DNA of 10,584 nucleotides. It comes from Rhodoferax sp. (GTDB lineage Bacteria; Pseudomonadota; Gammaproteobacteria; Burkholderiales; Burkholderiaceae_C). Both the position numbers and the translations under genes were made by a program. The stretch's first letter is position 1; each line of letters opens with the position of its first letter. The notes beneath the pieces were generated by a model. The model was not told the origin of the DNA, did not search any database, and was given only the letters and a program-made list of their open reading frames with translations. The DNA lies in the NCBI GenBank assembly GCA_028292305.1, contig JAQGMQ010000167.1, forward strand, positions 1 to 10,584. The letters are read 5' to 3'. Shown here piece after piece: positions 1 through 7,202 of this stretch.

Positions 1-171
1 TTGAACCGCGCGGTCAACGAAGCCGCGGCCGTGGACCCGGTCAAGGGCCGGCTGGTCACCGAGGGTGCCGACCCGATCCGCCTGACGCCGGCAGCCTTCC
101 GCACCGAGCTGGACAAGGAACTCGCGCTGTGGCGCAACGTGGTCAAGAGCTCGGCCATGCAGCTGCGCTGA
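1..171 (+). CDS. C-terminal fragment of a Bug/TctC-family periplasmic substrate-binding protein (5' end outside window)
   Basis: The frame is open from base 1 to a TGA at 169-171 and encodes the last 56 residues of a protein. The pattern LNRAVNEAA, then a segment resembling VTEGADPIRLTPAAF, then an amphipathic terminal helix (ELALWRNVVKSS), is the usual C-terminus of tripartite tricarboxylate transporter (TctC/Bug) binding proteins. Family knowledge says these proteins bind small carboxylates in the periplasm and deliver them to TctA/TctB membrane partners. The next gene encodes a second member of the family and has a similar but clearly diverged C-terminus (LNREVN, then TPAQFASYV), so this is not a recent duplicate. 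The gap to the next gene is 34 nt, which suggests cotranscription. The substrate is unknown. The TTG at base 1 falls inside the conserved region and is not the start. Confidence 0.85.
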   Translation: MNRAVNEAAAVDPVKGRLVTEGADPIRLTPAAFRTELDKELALWRNVVKSSAMQLR

Positions 172-205
172 GCCGGCCGCCCAAGTCTTCAAACAAAGAA
201 CCGCG

Positions 206-1219
206 ATGAACACTTCCATCCATCCCACCCATCCCATCGACCTGGCACGCCGCCACCTGTTGCTGTCCGGCGTGGGGCTGGGCCTGGCCGGCATGACGGC
301 CGGCGCCTGGGCCCAAAGCGACTACCCCTCGCACCCCATCACCGTGATCGTGCCGTATGCGCCGGGTGGGCAGGGCGATGTGTTTGCCCGGCTGGTGGGC
401 GAGCGCCTCGGCCGCGTGCTGAAGCAGTCAGTCATCGTTGACAACCGGCCCGGCGCCACCGGCGCGCTCGGCGCGCGCATGGTGGCCAAGGCCAAGGGCG
501 ACGGCTACACGCTGATGCTGGGCCAGACTGGCGAGATCGCGGTGAATGGCTCGGTGATGAAGAGCCCCGGCTATGACGCCATCAAGGATTTCAAGCCCGT
601 GGCCCTGGTGGGCGACGCGCCGCTGGTGATGGCGGCGCCGGCCAACGCCCCCTACAACACGCTGGCCGAGTTGGTGCAACTGGCCAGGACCAAGCCGGGC
701 AGCGTGTCGTACGGCTCGTCGGGCACGGCCACGCCGGGCCATCTGGCCGGCGCGGCGCTGGCCATCGGCACCAAGACCGAAATGGTCCATGTGCCGTACA
801 AGGGCGCGGGCCAGGCCATGACCGACCTGATCGGCGGCCAGGTGCAGTTCTTCTTCTCGAGCGCGTCGGCGGTGATGCCGCACATCAAGGGCGGAAAGGT
901 CAAGGCGCTGGCGGTGTCCACGCCGAAGCGGATCTCGGCGCTGCCGCAGACGCCGACCGTGGCCGAGGTGGTGTTGCCGGGCTTCAGCTTCAGCCTCTGG
1001 GGCGGCTTCTTTGCACCCGAGTCCACGCCCGACGCCATCGTCGAACTGCTGAACCGCGAGGTCAACAAGATCCTGCTCGACCCCGAGATCCGCGCCCGCT
1101 TCGACGCCGACAGCAGCAGCATCGAGCCGGGCACGCCGGCGCAGTTTGCCAGCTACGTGCAGACCGAAGTCAAGAAATACGCCGGCCTGGTCAAGGCCGC
1201 CGGCGTGCAGGCCGAATGA
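206..1219 (+). CDS. Bug/TctC-family tripartite tricarboxylate transporter substrate-binding protein
   Basis: The 337-residue length is typical for TctC/Bug binding proteins. Residues 1-36 form an export signal: a basic ARRHLLLSG stretch with Arg15-Arg16, a hydrophobic core, and a likely cleavage site AWA|QS after residue 36. The double arginine makes Tat export possible, but the motif is not a full match and Sec cannot be excluded. The mature protein opens with the family hallmark VPYAPGGQGD (about residues 49-58), then NRPGATGALGA (80-90) and HVPYKGAGQAMTDLIGGQV in the second half. Binding is expected to be to a small carboxylate, but no residue seen here fixes which one. The start follows a weak AAAGAA element. 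No tctA or tctB permease gene lies in the window. The downstream dehydrogenase and lactonase suggest that the ligand feeds their pathway (inference). Confidence 0.93.
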   Translation: MNTSIHPTHPIDLARRHLLLSGVGLGLAGMTAGAWAQSDYPSHPITVIVPYAPGGQGDVFARLVGERLGRVLKQSVIVDNRPGATGALGARMVAKAKGDGYTLMLGQTGEIAVNGSVMKSPGYDAIKDFKPVALVGDAPLVMAAPANAPYNTLAELVQLARTKPGSVSYGSSGTATPGHLAGAALAIGTKTEMVHVPYKGAGQAMTDLIGGQVQFFFSSASAVMPHIKGGKVKALAVSTPKRISALPQTPTVAEVVLPGFSFSLWGGFFAPESTPDAIVELLNREVNKILLDPEIRARFDADSSSIEPGTPAQFASYVQTEVKKYAGLVKAAGVQAE

Positions 1220-1252
1220 AGCGGCAATAATCAAATATTGAAAGACCCAGCC

Positions 1253-2314
1253 ATGAAAATCGTTGTATTGCCCGGTGATGGCATCGGCCCGGAATGCATG
1301 TCAGCCACCGTTGACGTATTGCATGCGGCGTCGCGCCGTTTCAAGCTCGATCTTGACATGGACCATGACATCGCCGGCCACGAAAGCCTGCAACGCCACG
1401 GCGCCACGGTGACCACCGCGCTGCTCGACAAGGTCAAGGCGGCCGACGGCCTGATGCTCGGCCCGATGGCCACCTACGACTTCAAGGACGAGGCCAAGGG
1501 CGAGATCAACCCTTCCAAGTTTTTCAGGAAGGAGCTCGACCTCTACGCCAACATCCGGCCGTCGCGCACCTTTCCCGGTGTGCCCACGCGGGTCGAGCCG
1601 TTCGACCTGGTGGTGGTGCGGGAGAACACCGAAGGCTTCTACGCCGACCGCAACGTCGAGTCCGGCGGCAGCGAAATGCTGATCACGCCCGATGTGGTGA
1701 TCTCGCTGCGCCGCATCACGCGCCAGTGCTGCGAACGCATCGCGCGCTCGGCCTTCGCGCTGGCCATGACGCGCAACCGCCATGTGAGCCTGGTGCACAA
1801 GGCCAACGTGCTGAAGATCGGCGACGGCATGTTCCTCGACCAGTGCCGGCTGGTGGCGAAGGAGTTCCCCGAGGTCACCGTGGACGACTTCATCGTCGAC
1901 GCGATGATGGCCCACGTGGTGCGTGCGCCGCAGCGTTTCGACGTGATCGTCACCACCAACATGTTCGGCGACATCCTGTCCGACCTGACGGCCGAACTCT
2001 CGGGCAGCCTGGGCCTGGGCGGATCGCTCAACGCCGGCCGCGAGCACGCCATGGGCCAGGCCGCGCACGGCTCGGCGCCAGACATCGCGGGCCGCAACAT
2101 CGCCAATCCCTTCTCGTTGATTCTGTCGGCGGGGCAACTGCTCGGCTGGTACGGCCAGCGGAAGAACTTGCCGGCCTTTGTGGCCGCGGGCCAGGCCATC
2201 GCCGACACCACCGTGGCCGCCGTGGCCGCGCAGGAAGCCACGCGCGACGTGGGCGGCCGGCTGGGTACGGCCGAGACCGGCCAGGCGTTCGCACGGCGTC
2301 TGCTGGAGGCCTGA
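1253..2314 (+). CDS. isocitrate/isopropylmalate-family NAD-dependent decarboxylating dehydrogenase, substrate unassigned
   Basis: This is a 353-residue beta-hydroxyacid oxidative decarboxylase, the family of LeuB, isocitrate, homoisocitrate and tartrate/D-malate dehydrogenases. It would oxidise and decarboxylate a malate-type acid in the cytoplasm. The N-terminus carries LPGDGIGPE. Arginines Arg92, Arg102 and Arg123 (in VVVRENTEGFY) would bind the malate moiety, and Tyr130 and Lys183 (VHKANVLK) are the catalytic pair. Asp216, Asp240 and Asp244 (MFGDILSD) would hold Mg/Mn. The cofactor loop AHGSAPDIAG has Asp277, which in LeuB-type enzymes selects NAD over NADP. The substrate side-chain segment before Arg92 reads NPSKFFR, unlike LeuB or standard isocitrate dehydrogenase. 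A leucine-biosynthesis role is therefore doubtful, and no leuC/leuD is nearby. I chose ATG 1253 because it puts MKIVVLPGDGIG at the N-terminus, as in the family; an in-frame TTG at 1238 would add five residues. The gene sits 33 nt after the binding-protein gene and 3 nt before the lactonase gene. Confidence 0.9.
   Translation: MKIVVLPGDGIGPECMSATVDVLHAASRRFKLDLDMDHDIAGHESLQRHGATVTTALLDKVKAADGLMLGPMATYDFKDEAKGEINPSKFFRKELDLYANIRPSRTFPGVPTRVEPFDLVVVRENTEGFYADRNVESGGSEMLITPDVVISLRRITRQCCERIARSAFALAMTRNRHVSLVHKANVLKIGDGMFLDQCRLVAKEFPEVTVDDFIVDAMMAHVVRAPQRFDVIVTTNMFGDILSDLTAELSGSLGLGGSLNAGREHAMGQAAHGSAPDIAGRNIANPFSLILSAGQLLGWYGQRKNLPAFVAAGQAIADTTVAAVAAQEATRDVGGRLGTAETGQAFARRLLEA
2305..2309 (+). 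promoter_or_regulatory. strong ribosome binding site inside the end of the dehydrogenase gene
   Basis: GGAGG lies 8 nt upstream of the lactonase ATG at 2318 and within the last codons of the dehydrogenase gene, whose stop ends at 2314. This fixes the lactonase start. It also implies translational coupling of the two genes, so their products are probably made together. Confidence 0.75.
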
Positions 2315-2317
2315 AGC

Positions 2318-3199
2318 ATGGCGCAACCGGTGAGCCTGTTGCCGGCCGGCGCCTGCGACTGCCATGTGCATGTGATCGGCCCGCGTGCCGACTACCCGAT
2401 GGTGGACGCGCGGCACTACACGCCCGGGGTGGCCACGCATGAGGATCTGCGGACGCACCTGGCGCGCAACGGGCTGGCGCGGGCGGTGATCGTGCAACCC
2501 AGCGTCTACGGCACCGACAACCGCTGCATGCTCGACAGCCTCGATCGCCTGCAAGGCGCCGGCCGCGGCATCGCCGTGGTCGACCCTGCCGCCAGTGACG
2601 CCGGTGACGCCAGCCTGCGCGCGATGCATGCCCGCGGCGTGTGCGGCCTGCGCATCAACGTGGAGAGTGCGGGCATCCGCGACGCGGCGGCCGTGGGCCG
2701 GAGCCTCGCGCAATGGGCCGAACGCATTGCGCCGCTGGGTTGGCATCTGCAGATCTATGCCGCGCTCGACACGGTGGCGGCCGCCGCACCGCACATCGCC
2801 CGGCTGGCCGTGCCGGTGGTGCTGGACCACTTCGCGATGTTGCCCGCCGAAACACCGCACACCGACGCCCGCGCCACCGCCGTGCTGGACCTGCTGCGCG
2901 CCGGCAACGCCTATGTGAAGCTGTCGGCGCCGTACCGCATGGCGGCCAACGGCGCGCCCGACACGGCCCTGGTCGACGCCTGGGCCGCGGCCTTCGTGGC
3001 GGCGGCGCCCGAGCGCCTGCTGTGGGGCAGCGACTGGCCGCACACCGACCGCGAGCCGGGCAAGCAGGCGCACGAGGTCAGCCGTTACCGCGACATGCCG
3101 CACGGCGTGCTGACGGATGCCATTGCGCGGTGGTTGCCCGACGAGGCCCTGCGCATGCAGGTGCTGGTGCGCAATCCGGCGGCGTTGTACGGGTTTTGA
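2318..3199 (+). CDS. amidohydrolase-superfamily lactonase, 2-pyrone-4,6-dicarboxylate hydrolase (LigI)-like
   Basis: At 293 residues this matches the usual length of LigI-type and COG3618 lactonases, which are TIM-barrel amidohydrolases. It carries the barrel strand 1 motif CDCHVHV (His16, His18), a strand 5 region VVLDHFAM (His171), KLSAPYRM (Lys201 to Met208), and the strand 8 motif WGSDWPHT (Asp239), with NPAALYGF at the C-terminus. Known relatives open lactone rings: 2-pyrone-4,6-dicarboxylate, fucono- and rhamnono-lactones, and sulfomuconolactone. LigI itself is known to work without a divalent metal, so the histidines do not prove a metal site here. The KLSAPYRM and WGSDWPHT stretches look closest to LigI, but the substrate is inferred and not proven. 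The gene starts 3 nt after the dehydrogenase stop and is probably coupled to it. No other gene of the protocatechuate 4,5-cleavage pathway is visible, so a different lactone is possible. Confidence 0.88.
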   Translation: MAQPVSLLPAGACDCHVHVIGPRADYPMVDARHYTPGVATHEDLRTHLARNGLARAVIVQPSVYGTDNRCMLDSLDRLQGAGRGIAVVDPAASDAGDASLRAMHARGVCGLRINVESAGIRDAAAVGRSLAQWAERIAPLGWHLQIYAALDTVAAAAPHIARLAVPVVLDHFAMLPAETPHTDARATAVLDLLRAGNAYVKLSAPYRMAANGAPDTALVDAWAAAFVAAAPERLLWGSDWPHTDREPGKQAHEVSRYRDMPHGVLTDAIARWLPDEALRMQVLVRNPAALYGF

Positions 3200-3200
3200 G

Positions 3201-3237
3201 GTGCGAGTCTGCGGGTGTACCGGCGTGCATGGTTTTT
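3201..3237 (+). terminator. possible weak intrinsic terminator after the lactonase gene
   Basis: Just after the lactonase stop, 3201-3211 can pair imperfectly with 3220-3230. The core is TGC/GCA, with two mismatches and several G-T wobble pairs, around an 8-nt loop. The stem is followed closely by TTTTT (3233-3237). The position is right for ending the catabolic operon, but the stem is poor, so this is only a candidate. Confidence 0.3.
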
Positions 3238-3320
3238 AAATCTATGAAGACTAAAAAATTTAGAGAAAAATAAGTCATTGGTTTCGGCATGATTGCGTGA
3301 TTCACCAATCGGGACCAGAA
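3231..3320 (+). promoter_or_regulatory. AT-rich putA upstream region with a 13-bp palindrome (probable promoter/operator)
   Basis: This is the most AT-rich stretch in an otherwise GC-rich window and lies directly upstream of putA. At 3251-3263 it contains CTAAAAAATTTAG, with perfect 5-bp arms (CTAAA/TTTAG) around AAA, a form suited to binding a dimeric regulator. No convincing -35/-10 pair can be picked out; TATGAA at 3243-3248 is a possible -10. In proteobacteria whose PutA lacks its own DNA-binding domain, an Lrp/AsnC-type regulator (PutR) often controls putA and binds AT-rich sites. Assigning this site to such a protein is inference, since no regulator gene lies in the window. GGGA at 3311-3314 is a likely ribosome binding site for ATG 3321. 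Confidence 0.4.
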
Positions 3321-6300
3321 ATGACCGCTCTTGCCACGCCAACCGCCGCTTCGCCAGCCACCGCCGCCTCCTTCGATCCGTTCGCTGATTTCGCCGATGC
3401 CCTGGCCGCCCCGACCGAGGTGCCGCCCCTGCGCGCCCGCGTCACCGCCGCCTACCGCCGGCCCGAGCCCGAAGCCTTGCCGCCGCTGCTGGACGCCGCG
3501 CGCCTGCCGCCCGCCATCGCCGCCAAGGCCCAGGCGCTGGCGCACCGCATCGCCGGCCAATTGCGCAACCGCAAGAACGCTGCCGGCCGCGCGGGCCTGG
3601 TGCAGGGGCTGCTGCAGGAATACGCGCTGTCGTCGCAGGAAGGCGTGGCGCTGATGTGCCTGGCCGAGGCGCTGCTGCGCATCCCCGACGTGGCCACGCG
3701 CAACGCGTTGATCCGCGACAAGATCGCCAACGGCCAGTGGCAGTCGCATGCGGGCCGCAGCCCGTCGGTGTTCGTCAACGCCGCCACCTGGGGCCTGTTG
3801 CTCACCGGCAAGCTGGTGGCCACGCACAGCGAATCGGGCTTGTCGACCACGCTCACCCGGCTCATCGGCAAGGGCGGCGAGCCGCTGATCCGCAAGGGCG
3901 TGGACATGGCCATGCGCATGATGGGCGAGCAGTTCGTCACCGGCGAAACCATCGCCCAGGCGCTCGACCACGCGAAGAAGCTCGAGGCCGAAGGTTTCCG
4001 TTATTCGTACGACATGCTGGGCGAGGCCGCGCTGACGGCACACGATGCCGAACGGTATCGACAGTCGTATGAACAGGCCATCCACGCCATTGGCAAGGCC
4101 TCGGCCGGGCGCGGCGTGTACGAGGGCCCGGGCATCTCGATCAAGCTCTCGGCGCTGCACCCGCGTTATGTGCGCGCCCAGCACAGCCGCGTGATGGCCG
4201 AGCTGTATCCGACACTGCGCGACCTGACGCTCCTGGCCCACAAGTACAACATCGGCATCAACATCGACGCCGAAGAAGCCGACCGGCTCGAGCTGTCGCT
4301 CGACCTGCTCGAGAAGCTGTGTTTCGAGGAGAAACTGGCGGGGTGGAACGGCATCGGTTTCGTCATTCAGGCCTACCAGAAGCGTTGCCCTTTTGCCATC
4401 GACTACGTGGTCGACCTGGCCCGGCGCAGCGGCCACCGGCTGATGGTGCGGCTGGTCAAGGGCGCCTATTGGGACAGCGAGATCAAGCGCGCCCAGATCG
4501 ACGGCCTCGACGGGTATCCGGTGTTCACGCGCAAGGCCTATACCGACGTGTCGTACCTGGCCTGCGCGCGCAAGCTGCTGGCCGCGCCGGATGCGGTGTA
4601 TCCGCAGTTCGCCACGCACAACGCCCACACGCTCTCGGCGATCTACGAGATGGCCGACCCGGCCGCCTACACGCCGGGCCAGTATGAATTCCAGTGCCTG
4701 CACGGCATGGGCGAGCCGCTGTACGAACAGGTGGTGGGCGCCATCGAACTCGGCAAACTCAACCGGCCGTGCCGCATCTACGCGCCGGTGGGCACGCATG
4801 AAACGCTGCTGGCCTACCTGGTGCGCCGGCTGCTGGAGAACGGCGCCAACACCTCGTTCGTGAACCGCATCGCCGATCCGACCATCGGCATCGACGTGCT
4901 GGTCGAAGACCCGGTGGCCACGGTGGAACACATGGCGCGCAAGGAGGGCGCGGTGGGCCTGCCGCATGCGTCGATTCCGCTGCCGCTGGCGCTGTACGGC
5001 GCGGCGCGGGCCAACTCGCGCGGGCTGGACCTGGCCAACGACGACAGCCTGCGCCTGCTGGGCGAGGCGCTGCGCAGCTCGGCGGCCGAGCCGTGGAGCG
5101 CCGGGCCGATGCTTGCGGCTGCGGTGGCACCAGGCGCCCAGGCCCAGGCCGTGTTGAACCCGGCCGACCAGCGCGACGTGGTCGGCCAGGTGACCGAGGC
5201 CACGCTGGCCGACGTGGCCGCCGCCATGGCCGAGGCGGTGGCCTTCGCGCCGACCTGGGCCGCCACGGCGCCGGCCGAACGCGCGGCCCATCTCGATGCC
5301 GCTGCCGCGTCGCTGGAGGCCAACCTGCCGCGCCTGCTCGGCCTGCTGGCCCGCGAGGCCGGCAAGACCTACGCCAACGGCATCGCCGAGGTGCGCGAGG
5401 CCGCCGACTTCCTGCGTTTCTATGCGGCCCAGGCGCGCACCGATTTCGCGGCCGGCACGCACCAGCCGCTCGGCCCGATGGTCTGCATCAGCCCCTGGAA
5501 CTTCCCGCTGGCGATCTTCGTCGGCCAGTTGGCCGCGGCGCTGGCCGCCGGCAACCCGGTGCTGGACAAGCCGGCCGAACAGAGCGCGCTGGTGGCGGCC
5601 GAAGCGGTGCGCCTGCTGTGGTGGGCCGGTGTGCCACGCGCGGCCCTGCAGTTGCTGCCCGGCCGTGGCGAGACGGTGGGCGCGGCGCTGGTGGGCGACA
5701 CGCGGGTGCAGGGCGTGATGTTCACCGGCTCGACCGAGGTCGCGCGCATCCTGCAGAAAACCCTGGCCGACCGCCTGGGTGCCGACGGCAAACCCGTGCC
5801 GCTGATCGCCGAAACCGGTGGCCAGAACGCGATGATCGTCGACTCGTCGGCGCTGGTCGAGCAGGTGGTCACCGACGTGGTGGCCTCGGCCTTCGACAGC
5901 GCAGGCCAGCGCTGCTCGGCCTTGCGTGTTTTGTGTGTGCAGGACGAAGTGGCCGACCGCGTCATCGCCATGCTGCAGGGCGCGATGGCCGAGAGCCGCA
6001 TCGGCAACCCGGCGCTGCTGGCGGTGGACGTGGGCCCGGTCATCGACGCCGAGGCGCGCGACGGCATCGAGCGCCACGTCGCCGGCATGCGCGAGCGCGG
6101 CCGCAAGGTGTTCCGCCAGGCGCGCGATGCCAGCGTGCATGGCGACGCCACGCAACACGGCACCTTCGTCGTGCCCACCTTGATCGAACTCGACAACCTG
6201 GCCGAGCTGCAGCGCGAAATCTTCGGGCCGGTGCTGCATGTGTTGCGCTACAAGCGGCGCGAGCTGGGCGCGCTGCTCGGCCAGATCAACAACACCGGCT

Positions 6301-7133
6301 ACGGCCTCACGCTGGGTGTGCACACCCGCATCGACGAGACGATCGCCCAGGTGGTCGAAAGCGCCAAGGCCGGCAACGTGTACGTGAACCGCAACATGGT
6401 CGGCGCGGTGGTGGGGGTGCAGCCCTTCGGCGGCGAAGGCCTGTCGGGCACCGGCCCCAAGGCCGGCGGCCCGCTGTACATGTACCGCATGCTGGCCCGG
6501 CGCCCGGACGACGTGATGGCGCGGGCGCTGGTGGTGGCCGATCCGGGCAACCCGGGTGGCGAGACTTCGGCCACGCAGCCGCAAGGCGCGCTGGCCGCGT
6601 TGCAGGACTGGGCCCGGCGCAACGGCCGCGTGGCCCTGGCCGCCGACTGCGATCGCTTCGCGCGCCAGTCGCGCAGCGGCCATGCGCGCACGCTGGTCGG
6701 CCCCACCGGCGAGCGCAATGTCTACACGCTGCTGCCGCGCGAGGCCGTGCTGAACCTGGCCGACGCCGAGGCCGACCGCCTGGTGCAGCTGGCCGCGGTG
6801 CTGGCCGTGGGCAGCCGCGCCGTCTGGCCGGCCGACGCCGCCACCGAGACCTTGCTGGCGTCGCTGCCGGCCGAAGTGCAGCAGTCGATCGCCACGGCCC
6901 AGGACTGGACCGCGGCCACGGTGCACTTCGACGCCGTGCTGCAACATGGCGACGCCGCGGCACTGCAGCGCACCCTGCACACGCTGGCCCGGCGCACGGG
7001 CGCCATCGTGGGTGTGCGCGGCTTCGCACCCGGTGACGCGGCGATCCCGCTGGAAAGCCTGGTGGTGGAGCGGGCGCTGAGCGTGAACACCGCCGCGGCC
7101 GGCGGCAACGCCAGCCTGATGACCATCGGCTGA
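3321..7133 (+). CDS. putA: bifunctional proline dehydrogenase / L-glutamate-gamma-semialdehyde dehydrogenase PutA, without the RHH domain
   Basis: This 1270-residue cytoplasmic, membrane-associated flavoenzyme oxidises proline to P5C (FAD, electrons to quinone) and then to glutamate (NAD+), channelling the intermediate between sites. The sequence follows E. coli PutA closely, including the end SVNTAAAGGNASLMTIG. Proline dehydrogenase residues are present: Lys275 (SIKLSALHPRY), Asp316 (INIDAEEADR), Tyr487, Tyr499 and Arg502-Arg503 (YLVRRLLENGAN). The aldehyde dehydrogenase half has PWNF (725-728), Glu831 (IAETGGQNAM) and catalytic Cys865 (QRCSALRVL). The C-terminal domain is retained. E. coli PutA is 1320 residues and starts with a ribbon-helix-helix repressor domain of about 50 residues. 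Here the protein instead opens with an Ala/Pro/Thr-rich tail leading into FDPFADFADAL, so self-repression through that domain is not expected. ATG 3321 has GGGA six bases upstream; an in-frame GTG at 3297 would add eight residues without restoring the missing domain. Confidence 0.97.
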   Translation: MTALATPTAASPATAASFDPFADFADALAAPTEVPPLRARVTAAYRRPEPEALPPLLDAARLPPAIAAKAQALAHRIAGQLRNRKNAAGRAGLVQGLLQEYALSSQEGVALMCLAEALLRIPDVATRNALIRDKIANGQWQSHAGRSPSVFVNAATWGLLLTGKLVATHSESGLSTTLTRLIGKGGEPLIRKGVDMAMRMMGEQFVTGETIAQALDHAKKLEAEGFRYSYDMLGEAALTAHDAERYRQSYEQAIHAIGKASAGRGVYEGPGISIKLSALHPRYVRAQHSRVMAELYPTLRDLTLLAHKYNIGINIDAEEADRLELSLDLLEKLCFEEKLAGWNGIGFVIQAYQKRCPFAIDYVVDLARRSGHRLMVRLVKGAYWDSEIKRAQIDGLDGYPVFTRKAYTDVSYLACARKLLAAPDAVYPQFATHNAHTLSAIYEMADPAAYTPGQYEFQCLHGMGEPLYEQVVGAIELGKLNRPCRIYAPVGTHETLLAYLVRRLLENGANTSFVNRIADPTIGIDVLVEDPVATVEHMARKEGAVGLPHASIPLPLALYGAARANSRGLDLANDDSLRLLGEALRSSAAEPWSAGPMLAAAVAPGAQAQAVLNPADQRDVVGQVTEATLADVAAAMAEAVAFAPTWAATAPAERAAHLDAAAASLEANLPRLLGLLAREAGKTYANGIAEVREAADFLRFYAAQARTDFAAGTHQPLGPMVCISPWNFPLAIFVGQLAAALAAGNPVLDKPAEQSALVAAEAVRLLWWAGVPRAALQLLPGRGETVGAALVGDTRVQGVMFTGSTEVARILQKTLADRLGADGKPVPLIAETGGQNAMIVDSSALVEQVVTDVVASAFDSAGQRCSALRVLCVQDEVADRVIAMLQGAMAESRIGNPALLAVDVGPVIDAEARDGIERHVAGMRERGRKVFRQARDASVHGDATQHGTFVVPTLIELDNLAELQREIFGPVLHVLRYKRRELGALLGQINNTGYGLTLGVHTRIDETIAQVVESAKAGNVYVNRNMVGAVVGVQPFGGEGLSGTGPKAGGPLYMYRMLARRPDDVMARALVVADPGNPGGETSATQPQGALAALQDWARRNGRVALAADCDRFARQSRSGHARTLVGPTGERNVYTLLPREAVLNLADAEADRLVQLAAVLAVGSRAVWPADAATETLLASLPAEVQQSIATAQDWTAATVHFDAVLQHGDAAALQRTLHTLARRTGAIVGVRGFAPGDAAIPLESLVVERALSVNTAAAGGNASLMTIG

Positions 7134-7164
7134 CCGGAGCCGCGCCGCGGTTTGCGCGCAGCGT

Positions 7165-7196
7165 GGATGGGGGATGCGTGCGGGATGTCAGGGATG
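7165..7196 (+). repeat. four GGATG direct repeats in the putA-rng intergenic region
   Basis: GGATG occurs at 7165, 7172, 7183 and 7192, within a 32-bp G-rich stretch that codes for nothing recognisable. The last three copies are preceded by an additional G. The spacing is irregular (7, 11 and 9), so this is not a simple tandem array. If the stretch is transcribed into the rng leader, the GGA cores resemble the centre of CsrA/RsmA binding sites, though this is only a resemblance. The 143-nt gap 7134-7276 otherwise holds the hairpin at 7203-7219 and no open reading frame I would support. Confidence 0.5.
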
Positions 7197-7202
7197 GGCC
7201 CG

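Noticed and set aside
1238..1252. TTG at 1238 as the dehydrogenase start.
   Set aside because: The family N-terminus begins right at MKIVVLPGDGIG, which ATG 1253 gives; the five extra residues match nothing.
1253..2314. Assignment of the dehydrogenase as LeuB (leucine biosynthesis).
   Set aside because: The substrate-side segment differs from LeuB, no leuC/leuD is adjacent, and the neighbours are catabolic or transport genes.
1301..3103. A 600-codon minus-strand frame opposite the dehydrogenase and lactonase.
   Set aside because: It spans two well-supported genes on the other strand, has low-complexity His/Arg/Gly-rich composition, and shows no recognisable domain.
3297..3320. GTG at 3297 as the putA start.
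   Set aside because: It has no ribosome binding site, while ATG 3321 is preceded by GGGA at a suitable distance. The extra eight residues do not belong to any PutA domain.
3078..6980. A very long (1300-codon) open frame on the minus strand opposite putA.
   Set aside because: It lies antisense to the clearly recognisable PutA. Its translation is rich in Arg, His, Gln, Ala and Gly with no family motif, as expected of a GC-rich shadow frame.
5093..7036. A 647-codon plus-strand frame inside putA.
   Set aside because: It is an out-of-frame reading of the aldehyde dehydrogenase half of PutA, with Arg/Gly/Ala-rich composition and no motif.
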